From: Jiangella aurantiaca
Lineage (GTDB): Bacteria > Actinomycetota > Actinomycetes > Jiangellales > Jiangellaceae
Direction: 5' to 3'
Assembly (NCBI RefSeq): GCF_004349105.1
Contig: NZ_SMLB01000022.1
Span: 1-64,000 of the forward strand
Length of the DNA: 64,000 nt
Shown: piece by piece, positions 63,168 to 64,000 of the stretch
How the letters are laid out: each line of letters begins with the position of its first letter
Numbering within the stretch: the stretch's first letter is position 1
Notes under the pieces: model-generated
The model's database searches: none
What the model was told of the DNA's origin: nothing
The model's input: only the letters and a program-made list of their open reading frames with translations
Made by a program: the position numbers and the translations under genes

Positions 63168-64000
63168 GTGTCCCATCGACGTGCTTTCGCACTCGCCCGC
63201 GTCCAGGACGGTCTGCTCACCCGCCGGCAGGCCCCCGCCAGCGGCATGACCGCCGCTGCCGTGCGCCACGCCATCCGTACCGGCGGGCCGTGGCAGCGCG
63301 TCCTGCCCGGTGTATACGCGACCTTCAACGGACCGCTCAGCCGGCTGCACCGGCTGCGGGCCGCAGTGCTCTATGCGGGGAGGATGCGCTGGTCACCGGT
63401 CCGTCGACGTGCGACCTGCTCGGCCTCCGGTACGGCCCACCCGTCACCGACGACGTCCATGTCCTGGCCGGCTGCGCACGCGGCCAGCGCAGTCACGGGT
63501 TCGTCCGCGCCGTCCGCACCCGCCGGATGCCGAAGGGTCAGCGCTGGATCGACGACGAGCGGCTGGCCGCCCTTCACGGCGACGGGCCGCCGCTGGACGA
63601 GGTGCTCGACCCCCTCGCCCCGACGGCGTCTCCGGGCGTCGTGCCCATCGCCGCGGCCGCTCGCGCGGTCGTCGACACGGTGGTCCGGTGCACGCACCTG
63701 CCCGCGGACTGGCGGCCGCGCTGTTCTCGCACCGGCGGCTGTCCCGCCTGCTGGCGCGATCCCAGGCACCACCGCGAACTCGCGCTGCGCAACACCCGAG
63801 CGCTCATGTGCGAAGCCGTCCAACGCCGCCGCACCACCCTCACCGGCCTCCGTGCCGAGGTAGCGGCCGCCCCGCGCCGTGGCGGCGCGCTGGCCCGGCT
63901 CGCCATGCAGGACATCGACGCCGGGTGCCGGTCCGCGCCGGAGTGCGAGCTGCACGACCTCGTCCGCACCAGCCGGCTCCTTCCGGAACCACGCTGGAAC
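63168..64000 (+). pseudogene. Second AbiEi-like protein, one-base frameshift, cut by window end
   Basis: GTG 63168 opens the AbiEi-type N-domain ('ALARVQDGLLTRRQAPASGM', 'VLPGVYATFNGPLSRLHRLRAAVLYAG'). Near 63380 the frame breaks: adding one G to GCGGGGAGG restores 'AGEDALVTGPSTCDLLGL', and the +1-corrected frame stays open to the window end with 'PIAAAARAVVDTVV', 'LCEAVQRRRTTLTGLRAEV' and 'QDIDAGCRSAPECELHDLV'. It resembles the protein at 48652 in its N-terminal part. It is either a pseudogene or a G-run sequence error; the 3' end is outside the window. Confidence 0.7.

Overview
This is a very GC-rich stretch from the chromosome of an actinobacterium. GTG starts are frequent, genes overlap by ATGA or GTGA, and the window holds GAF-ANTAR proteins, LPXTG wall anchoring, a PadR/ABC pair and a DasR-like operator. 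The gatCAB, ligA, cysteine desulfurase, mnmA and etfAB block suggests a core region. A Jiangella-like relative is my best guess, from general resemblance only. I see no tRNA, rRNA, CRISPR array or insertion sequence.

Layout. 0.2-6.2 kb: a leftward operon (amino-sugar kinase, ceramidase-like hydrolase, SIS protein, duplicated membrane protein, M50 protease), divergent from a GntR/HutC regulator across a perfect ACCGGTCTAGACCGGT palindrome. 6.2-9.7 kb: gatC-gatA-small membrane protein-gatB. 10-26 kb: Cu/Zn SOD, a GlxA-type regulator, a membrane protein with two tandem paralogous histidine kinases, a TetR/MFS efflux pair, a flippase-like protein, an exported phosphoesterase, an ABC exporter with its PadR regulator, and an orphan response regulator. 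26-36 kb: an ACT protein, a RecQ helicase, a secreted ThuA/sugar-dehydrogenase protein, a P-loop NTPase and LigA. 36-47 kb: a methionine-synthase-like protein, a deletion scar, a GAF-ANTAR pair, a frameshifted VIT1/CCC1 gene, a TetR/hydrolase pair, a phosphatase, then mnmA, cysteine desulfurase and etfAB. 47-64 kb: a GT4 glucosyltransferase, an accessory stretch (AbiEi-like protein, two DUF5819-HTTM pairs, two repeat-bearing surface proteins, an acyltransferase and a GNAT protein), then a methyltransferase, an enoyl-CoA hydratase, GlgX and a second, broken AbiEi-like gene.

From memory, ligA, the methionine-synthase-like gene, mnmA, the desulfurase, etfAB, a GT4 enzyme, a methyltransferase and an echA gene follow the order seen in Mycobacterium tuberculosis (about Rv3007-Rv3039). 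The segments at 37.3-42.9 kb and 48.6-59.1 kb then look like insertions or lineage-specific cargo. They also hold the decayed genes.

The most unusual content is: the duplicated DUF5819-HTTM (SdpA/SdpB-like) cassette beside two paralogous surface proteins with TEVDG repeats; a head-to-head pair of 5'-truncated genes; two convergent genes that have both lost their stops at a copied palindrome sequence; and several families of long intergenic palindromes, two of which stand next to a TTGTCCACA box and an AbiEi-like gene.
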